DNA of 64,000 nt. Origin: Phenylobacterium sp. (GTDB lineage: Bacteria; Pseudomonadota; Alphaproteobacteria; Caulobacterales; Caulobacteraceae). Location: positions 87,074 through 151,073 of the forward strand of contig NZ_JAHBYD010000008.1 in the NCBI RefSeq assembly GCF_019636135.1. The letters are read 5' to 3'. A program made the translations under genes and the position numbers. Below the pieces are notes generated by a model. The model saw nothing but the letters and a program-made list of their open reading frames with translations, was not told where the DNA came from and made no database searches. Every line of letters starts with the position of its first letter. The stretch's first letter is position 1. Shown here piece after piece: positions 1 through 7,035 of this stretch.

Positions 1-452
1 TGGGCCAGTTCGTCGTCGCGGAACCTGGTGAGCTCGGCGGCGAGGCCGGGGTCGCGCTCGGCCAGCTCGGCGATCTGGTCGGCGTAGTGGCCCTCGATCA
101 CCGTCTCGACGGCCTCGGTGCAGGCGTGGGCGGCCTTCTCGCCCAGCAGCGCCGTGCCGGCGCCCAGCGCGAAGCCGGCGATCCGCCAGAGCGGCGTCAG
201 CGCCGTCGGGCGCACCCGGCGCTCGGTCAGCAGCTTGTCGAAGCGGGCGAGGTGCTCGGCCTCCTGCGCCTCCATCTCGGCGAAGTGGCCGGCGAGCGCC
301 TGCTGGCCGCGGGCGCGTTCGAGCACGGCGCGCTGGCCGCGGTAGATCTGCACGGCGGCGAGCTCGCCGGCGTGGTCGACCCGCAGGATCTCGGCGAGGC
401 GGGCGCGGCTGGCGCCACGGCCGGGGCGCGGCGGGACGGGCTTGCTGCTCAT
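1..452 (-). CDS. coq7: Demethoxyubiquinone hydroxylase (COQ7 family), 3' end cut by window
   Basis: Di-iron membrane-associated monooxygenase that hydroxylates demethoxyubiquinone late in ubiquinone synthesis. About 150 residues are visible. The N-terminal half carries the COQ7 signature LRVDHAGELAA, followed by QIYRGQ and the first iron-binding EAEH (within EMEAQEAEH). A second cluster, ETVIEGHYADQI, supplies further Glu/His ligands. The C-terminus lies outside the window. The start ATG at 452 overlaps the dsbB stop by 4 bp (ATGA), so the two genes are translationally coupled. The N-terminus is short, without a mitochondrial-type extension, as usual for the bacterial form. Confidence 0.9.
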   Translation of the reverse strand, partial: MSSKPVPPRPGRGASRARLAEILRVDHAGELAAVQIYRGQRAVLERARGQQALAGHFAEMEAQEAEHLARFDKLLTERRVRPTALTPLWRIAGFALGAGTALLGEKAAHACTEAVETVIEGHYADQIAELAERDPGLAAELTRFRDDELA

Positions 453-964
453 CGCTTGGCCTGCTCGCGCAGGGCGGCCAGGGCCGAGAGCCCGGCCAGG
501 CCCAGGGAGATCACCGCGTTCCAGCCCGCCATGGAGAGGCCGGCGAACACCCAGGCGGCCTCGTCGCAGGCCGGCGGCCGGACCTTCGCGCCGTTCAGGA
601 AGGCGGCCATGTCGGCGGCGCTGACGCCGGTGGCGCCGGTCGCCGCACAGCCCTGCGGCCCCGGCCAGAACTTCCACTCCGCGCCCGCGTGGTAGACGGC
701 GACGCCGCAGCCCGCCAGGAACGCGAGCGCCAGCACCCAGCAGGTGAGCGCCCGCCAGCGCGGCCCGCCCGGCATGCGGATCAGCACCATGAAGGCGGCC
801 GCAAGCCCCAGGATCGTCCAGTAGACCTCGCGCTGGCGCAGGCACAGCGTGCAGGGTGCCAGGCCGCCGAAGGTCTCGAAGGCGTGGGCGATGGCCAGCA
901 TCGCCGCGGCGGCGACCAGCGCGCAGAGCCGCCAGCGGTCGAGGAAGGGACGAAGCGCGTTCAT
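449..964 (-). CDS. dsbB: Disulfide bond formation protein B (DsbB family)
   Basis: Inner-membrane quinone reductase that reoxidises periplasmic DsbA-type thiol oxidases. The 171-aa protein has four hydrophobic segments. It carries the first redox pair as CTLC in the first periplasmic loop and a second pair in the second loop (Cys in PQGC and in PPAC), matching the DsbB arrangement. It sits directly upstream of coq7, which makes the quinone it would use; the functional link is an inference. The start ATG at 964 is the first in frame and fits family length. No DsbA gene lies in the window. Confidence 0.88.
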   Translation of the reverse strand: MNALRPFLDRWRLCALVAAAAMLAIAHAFETFGGLAPCTLCLRQREVYWTILGLAAAFMVLIRMPGGPRWRALTCWVLALAFLAGCGVAVYHAGAEWKFWPGPQGCAATGATGVSAADMAAFLNGAKVRPPACDEAAWVFAGLSMAGWNAVISLGLAGLSALAALREQAKR

Positions 965-994
965 CGGCGCGCCGTTATGGACCGGAAAGCGAGG

Positions 995-1573
995 CTATAA
1001 AAAGACTTTGATGGCGAGGATGCCGCCGACGATCAGGGCCAGCAGCAGGACCGAGTAGAGGTTCAGGCGCTTCTCGAACTCGTGGAGCATGGCCGGGCCG
1101 AAGTACTTCAGGATCGCCGCGACGGCGAAGAAGCGGATCCCGCGCGTGATCACCGACAGCACGACGAACAGCGCCAGGTTGAAGTGGGCGAAGCCGGCGG
1201 TGATCGTCACCAGCTTGTAGGGGATGGGCGTCGCGCCCTTGATGAGGATGACCCAGCCGCCCCACTGGTCGAACCAGCGCTGGAACTCGGCCTTGCCCTC
1301 GGGGTGGCCGAAGACGTTCAGGATGAACTGGCCCACCGGCTCCAGGAAGATGCCGATCGCATAGCCGAGGAGGCCGCCCAGCACGGACGCGGCGGTGCAG
1401 ATGCCGGCGTAGAAGAACGCCTTGTCGCGGTTGGCCAGCACCATGGGCGCCAGCATCACGTCGGGCGGGATCGGGAAGAACGAGCTCTCGGCGAAGGAGA
1501 CGGCGGCCAGCGAGGCCGGGGCGTGCCGCGAGCGGGCCAGGCCCATCACCCACTCGTACAACTTGCGGAACAT
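995..1573 (-). CDS. YqaA / DedA-like (SNARE-associated Golgi family) membrane protein
   Basis: 192-aa integral membrane protein. Its FAESSFFPIPPDV motif near residues 27-40 and the later GATPIPYKLVTITAG segment are typical of the YqaA branch of the DedA/VTT family. These proteins are linked to membrane homeostasis and lipid translocation, but the exact substrate is not known for this branch. Four to five hydrophobic stretches are visible. It ends about 30 bp upstream of dsbB on the same strand and could be the first gene of a YqaA-DsbB-COQ7 transcript. The upstream 150 bp are shared with the divergent hpd promoter. Confidence 0.82.
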   Translation of the reverse strand: MFRKLYEWVMGLARSRHAPASLAAVSFAESSFFPIPPDVMLAPMVLANRDKAFFYAGICTAASVLGGLLGYAIGIFLEPVGQFILNVFGHPEGKAEFQRWFDQWGGWVILIKGATPIPYKLVTITAGFAHFNLALFVVLSVITRGIRFFAVAAILKYFGPAMLHEFEKRLNLYSVLLLALIVGGILAIKVFL

Positions 1574-1679
1574 GCGTCATCCAGCCGGAGATTCGGGCGC
1601 CCTGCCTAGCAGCGGCCGGCCCGGCTGTCGCGCGACCCTTCTTCCGCACGGACGTCACCGTCGCAGCGCTATCGGAAAC

Positions 1680-1697
1680 TGGTTTCATATGATACCA
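1680..1697 (+). promoter_or_regulatory. 18-bp dyad upstream of hpd, candidate MarR operator
   Basis: TGGTTTCATATGATACCA matches its own reverse complement at 8 of 9 paired positions, is centred on CATATG, and ends 25 bp before the hpd ATG. Size and symmetry suit a winged-helix MarR dimer. A MarR-family gene closes the same operon (5388-5912), so autoregulation through this site is a reasonable inference. No second copy was noticed in the window. Confidence 0.5.
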
Positions 1698-1722
1698 TTT
1701 CGCGCTTCCGAGGGAGACCGCC

Positions 1723-2838
1723 ATGAACGACGTGAAGAGCCCCGCCCCGTCCGCCGACAGCGCCGGCCGCGACCTGTTCGACAATCCGCTGGGCACCGAC
1801 GGCTTCGAGTTCGTGGAGTTCACCTCGCCCGAGCCCGAGCGGCTGAAGGACCTGTTCGAGAAGATGGGCTTCACGGCGGTGGCGCGTCACCGCTCGAAGA
1901 ACGTGCTGCGCTTCCGCCAGGGCGACATCAACTTCATCCTCAACATGGAGCCGGCCGGCCAGGCCGCCGACTTCCGCGCAGCCCACGGCCCGTCGGCCAA
2001 CGCCATGGCCTTCCGCGTCCGCGACGCCGCCAGGGCCTTCGAGCTGGCCGTCGCGCGCGGCGCGAAGCCGGTCGTGGGCCCGGTCGGGGCGATGGAACTG
2101 AACATCCCGGCGATCGAGGGGATCGGCGGCTCGAACCTCTATCTCGTCGACCGCTACGGCGCGCAGGAGATCTACGACGTCGACTTCGTCCCGATCCCGG
2201 GCGCGGACGAGATGGTCGGGAAGAACGCGCGCGGCCTGACCTACCTCGACCACCTGACGCACAACGTCCACCGCGGCAACATGGCCACCTGGGCCGAGTT
2301 CTACGAGAGGATCTTCAACTTCCGGGAGATCCGGTACTTCGACATCGAGGGCAAGCAGACGGCGCTCGTCTCGAAGGCCATGACCAGCCCGGACGGCAAG
2401 ATCCGCATCCCGCTGAACGAGAGCCAGGACGAGCACTCGCAGATCGAGGAATTCCTCAAGGACTACAAGGGCGAGGGCATCCAGCACATCGCGCTCGGCA
2501 CGAACGACATCTACGAGTCCGTCGAGACGATGCGCGACCGCGGCGTGGTCTTCCAGGACACCATCGACACCTATTTCGACGGCATCGACGCGCGCCTGCC
2601 GGGCCACGGCGAGAACGTGAACCGCCTGCGCGCCGACCGCATCCTGATCGACGGCGCGCCCAGCGAGGGCCAGGGCCTGCTGCTGCAGATCTTCACCGAG
2701 AACATGATCGGCCCGATCTTCTTCGAGCTGATCCAGCGCAAGGGCAACGAGGGCTTCGGCGAGGGCAACTTCAAGGCCCTGTTCGAGTCGATCGAGCTGG
2801 ACCAGATCCGCCGCGGCGTGCTGCCCGCGAAGGGCTGA
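1723..2838 (+). CDS. hpd: 4-hydroxyphenylpyruvate dioxygenase
   Basis: Non-heme Fe(II) enzyme converting 4-hydroxyphenylpyruvate to homogentisate in tyrosine breakdown. The 371-aa length fits bacterial HPPD. The C-terminal vicinal-oxygen-chelate domain shows the metal-binding series: His in YLDHLTHNV, His in GIQHIAL, and Glu in LLLQIFTE. GLLLQIFTENMIGPIFFELIQR is an HPPD hallmark region. The GAGGGAGA ribosome binding site precedes the ATG. First gene of a tightly packed tyrosine-catabolism operon. Confidence 0.95.
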   Translation: MNDVKSPAPSADSAGRDLFDNPLGTDGFEFVEFTSPEPERLKDLFEKMGFTAVARHRSKNVLRFRQGDINFILNMEPAGQAADFRAAHGPSANAMAFRVRDAARAFELAVARGAKPVVGPVGAMELNIPAIEGIGGSNLYLVDRYGAQEIYDVDFVPIPGADEMVGKNARGLTYLDHLTHNVHRGNMATWAEFYERIFNFREIRYFDIEGKQTALVSKAMTSPDGKIRIPLNESQDEHSQIEEFLKDYKGEGIQHIALGTNDIYESVETMRDRGVVFQDTIDTYFDGIDARLPGHGENVNRLRADRILIDGAPSEGQGLLLQIFTENMIGPIFFELIQRKGNEGFGEGNFKALFESIELDQIRRGVLPAKG

Positions 2839-2842
2839 CGCG

Positions 2843-2983
2843 ATGGGCGAGCCAGTTCCTCTTCCTCGGGGGAGGTGTCGGCCCAGCCGACGGGCCTGGA
2901 GCTTCAACACCGAGGGCACGCGCCGCGCCCGGATCGCCGACGGCGAACCGCCCGCGGTCGGCCCCTGCAAGGACGAGGCCTGA
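2843..2983 (+). CDS. Possible 46-aa small protein between hpd and hmgA
   Basis: A short frame starts 4 nt after the hpd stop and ends one base before the hmgA start (TGAGATG). A purine-rich GAAGGG lies about 8 nt upstream of its ATG. The product begins MGEPVPLPRG and contains AWSFNTEGTRRARI. It is arginine- and proline-rich, without a signal peptide or membrane segment. I do not recognise a family. It may be a genuine small gene, a coupling ORF that carries ribosomes from hpd to hmgA, or the tail of a decayed gene. The exact fit into the gap is the main reason to list it. Confidence 0.35.
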   Translation: MGEPVPLPRGRCRPSRRAWSFNTEGTRRARIADGEPPAVGPCKDEA

Positions 2984-2984
2984 G

Positions 2985-4118
2985 ATGGCGAAGGGTGACT
3001 GGATCCCGGTGCGGGGCGCGCAGGGCATGCATTCGCGGCAGGCCCACGCCGACATGCCCGAAGGCACGTACGAGCGCGAGATGTCGAAGGAGGGGTTCTT
3101 CGGCCCCGCCGCCTTCCTCTACCACCCGCGCCCGCCGACCGGCTGGACCAGCTTCGAGGGCCCGCTGCGCCCGCGCGCCTTCGACCTCGCCCGGCTGAAC
3201 GCGGCCGAGCCGTCGCCGTGGGCGGCGGGCGTCGTGTTGCAGAACGCCGCCATCGAGGTGCGCTTCTGGAAGCTGGCCCACGCCATGCCCGCCCTGGCGC
3301 GCAACGCCGATGGCGACCAACTGCTGTTCGTCCACCAGGGGACCGGCGACCTCTTCACCGACTTCGGCCGCATCGCCTATGCGGCGGGCGACTACCTCTA
3401 CCTGCCGCGGGGCACGATGTGGCGGCTCGCGCCCACTGAGCCCACCGCGATCCTGATGATCCAGGCCACCAACACCCACTACAAGCTGCCCGACCGCGGC
3501 CTGATGGGGCCGCACGCGCTGTTCGACCCGGCGATGCTGGACACGCCGGCGATGGACGAGGCCTTCCGCGCGCACCAGGCCGAGCCCGGCGAGGTGCGGG
3601 TCGAGGTGAAGAAGCGAGGGCAGGTCTCGACGGTGACCTATCCCTACAACCCGCTGGACGCCGTCGGCTGGCACGGCGAGCTCGCGCCGGTGCGGCTCAA
3701 CGTGAAGGACATCCGCCCGGTGGTGAGCCACCGCTACCACCTGCCGCCCAGCGTGCATTCGACCTTCGTCAGCGACCGCTTCGTCGTCTGCACCTTCGCG
3801 CCCAGGCCCTTCGAGACCGATCCGGGCGCGCTGAAGATCCCGTTCTTCCACAACAACGACGACTACGACGAGGTGCTGTTCTACCACGCCGGCGACTTCT
3901 TCAGCCGCGACCACATCGAGGCCGGCATGATGACCTTCCATCCCTCGGGCTTCACCCACGGGCCGCACCCGAAGGCGCTGAAGAACATGCTGACCCAGCC
4001 CAAGCCCGCCACCGACGAGTACGCGGTGATGATCGACACCCGCGACCCGCTGGACGTGGGTGACGCGGCCGCCTCTGTCGAGAACCCCGCCTACGTCGAC
4101 AGCTGGAAGGGCTCGTGA
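2985..4118 (+). CDS. hmgA: Homogentisate 1,2-dioxygenase family protein (short form)
   Basis: Cupin-fold Fe(II) ring-cleaving dioxygenase that opens homogentisate to maleylacetoacetate. The 377-aa product is shorter than the roughly 430-aa classical enzyme. The C-terminal half has likely metal ligands in FFHNNDDYDE and GFTHGPHP, a variant of the usual HRNCMSE/H pattern. The N-terminal half has the cupin-like YAAGDYLYLPRGT. The start ATG at 2985 follows a GAGG element at good spacing; in-frame sequence further upstream overlaps hpd and lacks family similarity. Position between hpd and a FAH-family gene supports the assignment. A related cupin dioxygenase of other specificity is possible. Confidence 0.82.
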   Translation: MAKGDWIPVRGAQGMHSRQAHADMPEGTYEREMSKEGFFGPAAFLYHPRPPTGWTSFEGPLRPRAFDLARLNAAEPSPWAAGVVLQNAAIEVRFWKLAHAMPALARNADGDQLLFVHQGTGDLFTDFGRIAYAAGDYLYLPRGTMWRLAPTEPTAILMIQATNTHYKLPDRGLMGPHALFDPAMLDTPAMDEAFRAHQAEPGEVRVEVKKRGQVSTVTYPYNPLDAVGWHGELAPVRLNVKDIRPVVSHRYHLPPSVHSTFVSDRFVVCTFAPRPFETDPGALKIPFFHNNDDYDEVLFYHAGDFFSRDHIEAGMMTFHPSGFTHGPHPKALKNMLTQPKPATDEYAVMIDTRDPLDVGDAAASVENPAYVDSWKGS

Positions 4119-4390
4119 GCCTGGACGAAGACCTGGCGGCCGCGGCCGAGGACGAACTGGACCGGGCGCTCACCCTGGGCTGGCCGGCGCTGGCCAAGGT
4201 CACGCCCTGGGGCGACACTTTCGACGGGTTCACGCCGGATGGACGCGATGTCTGTTTCGAACGCGCCTACATGTGGGAAGGTGAGCCCGGCGGCGACATC
4301 CGCGTCGAGATCATGGTCTACGAATCGAAGGCCTATGAAGCCGGCGTGAAGCGCGTGCGAACGATAACAAGGGACGGGAACGAAGGATGA
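4115..4390 (+). CDS. Unknown 91-aa protein in the tyrosine operon
   Basis: GTG start overlaps the hmgA stop (GTGA), and its end overlaps the FAH-family gene start by 4 bp, so it is almost certainly translated with its neighbours. The acidic N-terminus (SLDEDLAAAAEDELDRAL) is followed by a compact domain with TPWGDTFDGFTPDG and IRVEIMVYES. No family was recognised; there is no signal peptide or membrane segment. Because it is locked into the operon it may assist homogentisate or fumarylacetoacetate processing, but that is only context. Confidence 0.7.
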   Translation: MSLDEDLAAAAEDELDRALTLGWPALAKVTPWGDTFDGFTPDGRDVCFERAYMWEGEPGGDIRVEIMVYESKAYEAGVKRVRTITRDGNEG

Positions 4391-5391
4391 AGCTGGCGTC
4401 GCTCAAAGGGGGCCGCGACGGCCGCCTCGTGGTCGTGTCGAACGACCTCGCCTGGTACTCGCCGGCGGACCGGATCGCGCTCACCCTGCAGGCGGCGCTG
4501 GACGACTGGGCGCGCTGCGAGCCGGAGCTGCGGGGCCTGGCCGAGAGCCTGGAGCACGACTCGGTGCCCAAGGCCCGGTTCCGCGAGCACGAGGCGATGA
4601 GCCCGCTGCCGCGCGCCTACCAGTGGGCCGACGGCTCGGCCTACGTGAACCACGTGGCCCTGGTGCGGCAGGCCCGCGCGGCCGACATGCCCGAGAGCTT
4701 CTGGAACGACCCCCTGATGTACCAGGGCGGCTCGGACGGGTTCCTCGGCCCGCGCGATCCCATCCCGCTCGCCGACGAGGCCTGGGGCTGCGACATGGAG
4801 GGCGAGATCGCGGTGGTGACCGGTGACGTGCCGCTGGGCGCGAGCCGCGAGGCGGCGCTGGCGGCCATCCGGCTGGTGATGCTGTGCAACGACGTCTCCC
4901 TGCGCAACCTGATCCCGGGCGAACTGGCCAAGAGCTTCGGCTTCTTCCAGTCCAAGCCCGCCTCGGCCTTTTCGCCGGTGGCGGTGACGCCCGATGCGCT
5001 CCCGAACTTCAAGGACGGCAAGCTGCACGGGAAGCTGGAGGTCGAGCTCAACGGCAAGCCGCTGGGCGAGGCCGACGCCGGCGTCGACATGACCTTCGAC
5101 TTCGGGACCCTGATCGCCCACGCCGCCAAGACCCGCGCACTCGGCGCCGGCACGATCGTCGGCTCGGGCACGGTCTCCAACCGCGACGCCGACGGCGGCC
5201 CCGGCAAGCCCATCGACCAGGGCGGGGTCGGCTACTCATGCCTCGCCGAGGTCCGGACGGTCGAGACCATCCTCGGCGGCAAGCCGGTGACGCCGTTCAT
5301 GAAGGCGGGCGACGTGGTGCGCATCCAGATGGTCGATGCGAAACGCCACTCGATCTTCGGCGCCATCGAGCAGGAAGTGGCCGGGCCGTGA
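4387..5391 (+). CDS. Fumarylacetoacetate hydrolase family protein (likely fumarylacetoacetase)
   Basis: 334-aa hydrolase predicted to cleave fumarylacetoacetate to fumarate and acetoacetate. FAH-fold features are visible: the metal-binding WGCDMEGEIAVVTGD, LCNDVSLRNLIP, the SKPASAFSPVAV strand, and the C-terminal GSGTVSNRDADGG with TPFMKAGDVVRIQ. This layout is the bacterial FAA-hydrolase type of about 330-340 aa. It follows hmgA in the pathway. No maleylacetoacetate isomerase gene occurs in the operon or the window, so that step is encoded elsewhere or bypassed. Confidence 0.88.
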   Translation: MKLASLKGGRDGRLVVVSNDLAWYSPADRIALTLQAALDDWARCEPELRGLAESLEHDSVPKARFREHEAMSPLPRAYQWADGSAYVNHVALVRQARAADMPESFWNDPLMYQGGSDGFLGPRDPIPLADEAWGCDMEGEIAVVTGDVPLGASREAALAAIRLVMLCNDVSLRNLIPGELAKSFGFFQSKPASAFSPVAVTPDALPNFKDGKLHGKLEVELNGKPLGEADAGVDMTFDFGTLIAHAAKTRALGAGTIVGSGTVSNRDADGGPGKPIDQGGVGYSCLAEVRTVETILGGKPVTPFMKAGDVVRIQMVDAKRHSIFGAIEQEVAGP

Positions 5392-5912
5392 CCCTTCTTC
5401 GCCAAGGCTCCGAAGGGCGAACCCTGCGAAGCCCGGAGGGCGAAGGCGGGCTGAAGCTCGACAGCTACCTGCCGTATCGCCTGTCGGTGGCGTCGAACGC
5501 GGTGTCGGGGCTGATCGCGCGGGCCTACGAGGACCGCTTCGGCCTGACGGTGCCGCAGTGGCGGCTGATCTGCGTGCTGGCGGAGGGCGGCGGGCTGACC
5601 CAGGTGCAGATCGTCGCGCGCACGGTGATGGACAAGGTGACGGTGAGCCGCGCCGCCCAGGGGCTGGCGAAGCGCCGCCTCATCGGGCGTTCGGAGAACA
5701 CCGCCGACGGCCGCAGCCACGTCCTGGCGCTGACCGGCGAGGGCCGGAGCCTGCACGCCGAGATCGCGCCTTTAGCCCTGGCCTATGAAGCGGCCCTCAT
5801 CGCCGGCCTCGCGCCGGGGGAGGTGGCGCTGCTGAAGCGCCTGCTCGGCCGGCTGCAATCGGCCGCCGGCCAGTTGGCGGGCGACGGCGCGCCGCCGCAG
5901 ATTTCGGGCTAG
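5388..5912 (+). CDS. MarR-family transcriptional regulator
   Basis: The 174-aa reading from GTG 5388 overlaps the upstream stop as GTGA. From residue 23 the protein reads LKLDSYLPYRLSVASNAVS, then a winged helix with LTVPQWRLICVL, TQVQIVARTVMDKVTVSRAAQGL (recognition helix) and the wing NTADGRSHVLALT. This is the standard MarR fold. As last gene of the operon it probably controls it through the dyad at 1680-1697. The first 20 residues are low complexity, so translation could begin slightly later. Confidence 0.85.
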   Translation: MTLLRQGSEGRTLRSPEGEGGLKLDSYLPYRLSVASNAVSGLIARAYEDRFGLTVPQWRLICVLAEGGGLTQVQIVARTVMDKVTVSRAAQGLAKRRLIGRSENTADGRSHVLALTGEGRSLHAEIAPLALAYEAALIAGLAPGEVALLKRLLGRLQSAAGQLAGDGAPPQISG

Positions 5913-5960
5913 ACCATTCGGCGCTCAGGTCGGTCCGAGGCCGGGAAACCGAATGGTCTA
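5910..5960 (+). terminator. Inverted repeat at end of the tyrosine operon
   Basis: Perfect 12-bp arms, TAGACCATTCGG (5910-5921) and CCGAATGGTCTA (5949-5960), separated by 27 nt. The left arm begins with the marR stop codon. There is no T-run, so it may be a factor-dependent terminator, an mRNA-stabilising hairpin or a small repeat. A second pairing, CGCTCAGG with CCTGAGCG further right, overlaps it. Confidence 0.45.
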
Positions 5961-6032
5961 ATCCTGAGCGAAGGTCTTGAGCCTTCGACGGTTCAAGCGA
6001 ACCGCCGATTGCTCCAGGGCGGCACGATTTCA

Positions 6033-6048
6033 AGCATCGAACGATGCT
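6033..6048 (+). promoter_or_regulatory. Perfect inverted repeat upstream of vapB
   Basis: AGCATCG-AA-CGATGCT lies 24 bp before the vapB start. Two GCATGC palindromes (6054-6059 and 6070-6075) follow 16 bp apart. VapB-type antitoxins commonly repress their own promoter through such repeats, so this is a candidate autoregulatory operator. Confidence 0.4.
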
Positions 6049-6071
6049 CCAATGCATGCTATCGTCAAGGC

Positions 6072-6263
6072 ATGCGAACCACTCTTGCGATAGACGAGGA
6101 TCTGCTGGCGCGGGCTCAGGCCTATACGGGCGTGCGTGAGAAGTCGGCGCTGATTCGGGAAGCGCTGAAGGCGCTGATCGAGCGTGAGAGCGCGCGTCGC
6201 CTGGCGAGGCTTGGCGGCAGCGAGCCTGACCTTGAACTCGCGCCGCGCCGCCGGTCGGCGTGA
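6072..6263 (+). CDS. vapB: VapB-type antitoxin
   Basis: 63-aa protein starting MRTTLAIDEDLLARAQ, the ribbon-helix-helix start of type II VapB antitoxins, followed by EKSALIREALKALIERES. The arginine-rich tail (APRRRSA) should be the toxin-binding, protease-sensitive part. The stop overlaps the toxin start by 4 bp (GTGA), the classic antitoxin-first layout. It would neutralise the neighbouring PIN-domain toxin and probably repress the operon. Confidence 0.85.
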   Translation: MRTTLAIDEDLLARAQAYTGVREKSALIREALKALIERESARRLARLGGSEPDLELAPRRRSA

Positions 6264-6619
6264 CCCTGGTCGACACCTCGATCTGGGTCGAACACCTCAA
6301 GGTCGGCAGCGTCGAGCTTGCACGCCTCCTGGACGAGGGTCGGGTGCTTGGCCATCCGTTCGTGATCGGCGAACTGGCGCTGGGTGGTTTGCGCGGCCGC
6401 GACCGCGTGCTCAGGTCGATGACCGAGTTGCCTCAGGCCGTCGTGGCCACGCACGACGAGGTCATGTCGATGATCGACAGGCGCCGCCTGTGGGGGCGTG
6501 GCGTCGGCTTCGTCGACGCACATCTCCTCGCGGCCGCCGCGCTCAGCGGCGCGGAGCTCTGGACGCAGGATCGCGGCTTGGCGGCCTTGGCGGGCGACCT
6601 GGGTCTCGGGCGGGCCTGA
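6260..6619 (+). CDS. vapC: VapC-type PIN-domain ribonuclease toxin
   Basis: 119-aa PIN-domain RNase; VapC toxins cleave tRNA or rRNA to slow growth. Acidic metal ligands are visible: Asp in LVDTSIWVEHL at the N-terminus, Glu in FVIGELALG, Asp in GVGFVDAHLLAAA, and Asp in LWTQDRGL. GTG start overlaps vapB. The gene ends 4 bp from the convergent 6624-6947 gene, so there is little room for a terminator. Confidence 0.88.
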   Translation: MTLVDTSIWVEHLKVGSVELARLLDEGRVLGHPFVIGELALGGLRGRDRVLRSMTELPQAVVATHDEVMSMIDRRRLWGRGVGFVDAHLLAAAALSGAELWTQDRGLAALAGDLGLGRA

Positions 6620-6623
6620 GGCT

Positions 6624-6947
6624 CTACGCCGCGAGCGCTTCGAGGGTCCGGACGCCCCACCGGTGCGAGCCTTCGCCGAACGGGAGGTGGAAGCCGTAGG
6701 CGGCGCGCTTGCGCTCGTCCTTCCACGTCTCCTCGAAGGAGAAGATCACCTGCAGTTGCAGGTCCTCGGGGATCTGACGGACGTCGTGGCCGAGGTTCCG
6801 GGCCACTTGCTCGATGACTATCGTCCGGTGCGCTTCGCCGCCGAGCGATAGAAGGGCCTCACGGACGCGCCGGCACAGGGTTTGTTTGACCTTGATGGTC
6901 TTCTTGGCCGGGGCGGCGTCCAGGGCGGTTTCCTGCTGGTTCTGCAT
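6624..6947 (-). CDS. Unknown 107-aa protein
   Basis: Basic N-terminus (AAPAKKTIKVKQTLCRRVREALLSLGGEAHR) followed by TIVIEQVARNLGHDVRQIP and FSFEETWKDERKRAAYGFHLPFGEGSHRWGVRT. The middle could form a small helical, winged-helix-like domain, but no family is recognised. No signal peptide or membrane segment. It is separated by about 90 bp from the feoB end on the same strand, so it may be independently expressed. Codon use looks like its neighbours. Confidence 0.6.
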   Translation of the reverse strand: MQNQQETALDAAPAKKTIKVKQTLCRRVREALLSLGGEAHRTIVIEQVARNLGHDVRQIPEDLQLQVIFSFEETWKDERKRAAYGFHLPFGEGSHRWGVRTLEALAA

Positions 6948-7035
6948 GGCAGGAGACAGCTTTCACGCCACTGATTTACGGCCCCGTTAAAGCGCACGGA
7001 AAAAGAGAGGTTAACGCAACTGGCGGTGGAAGGCC

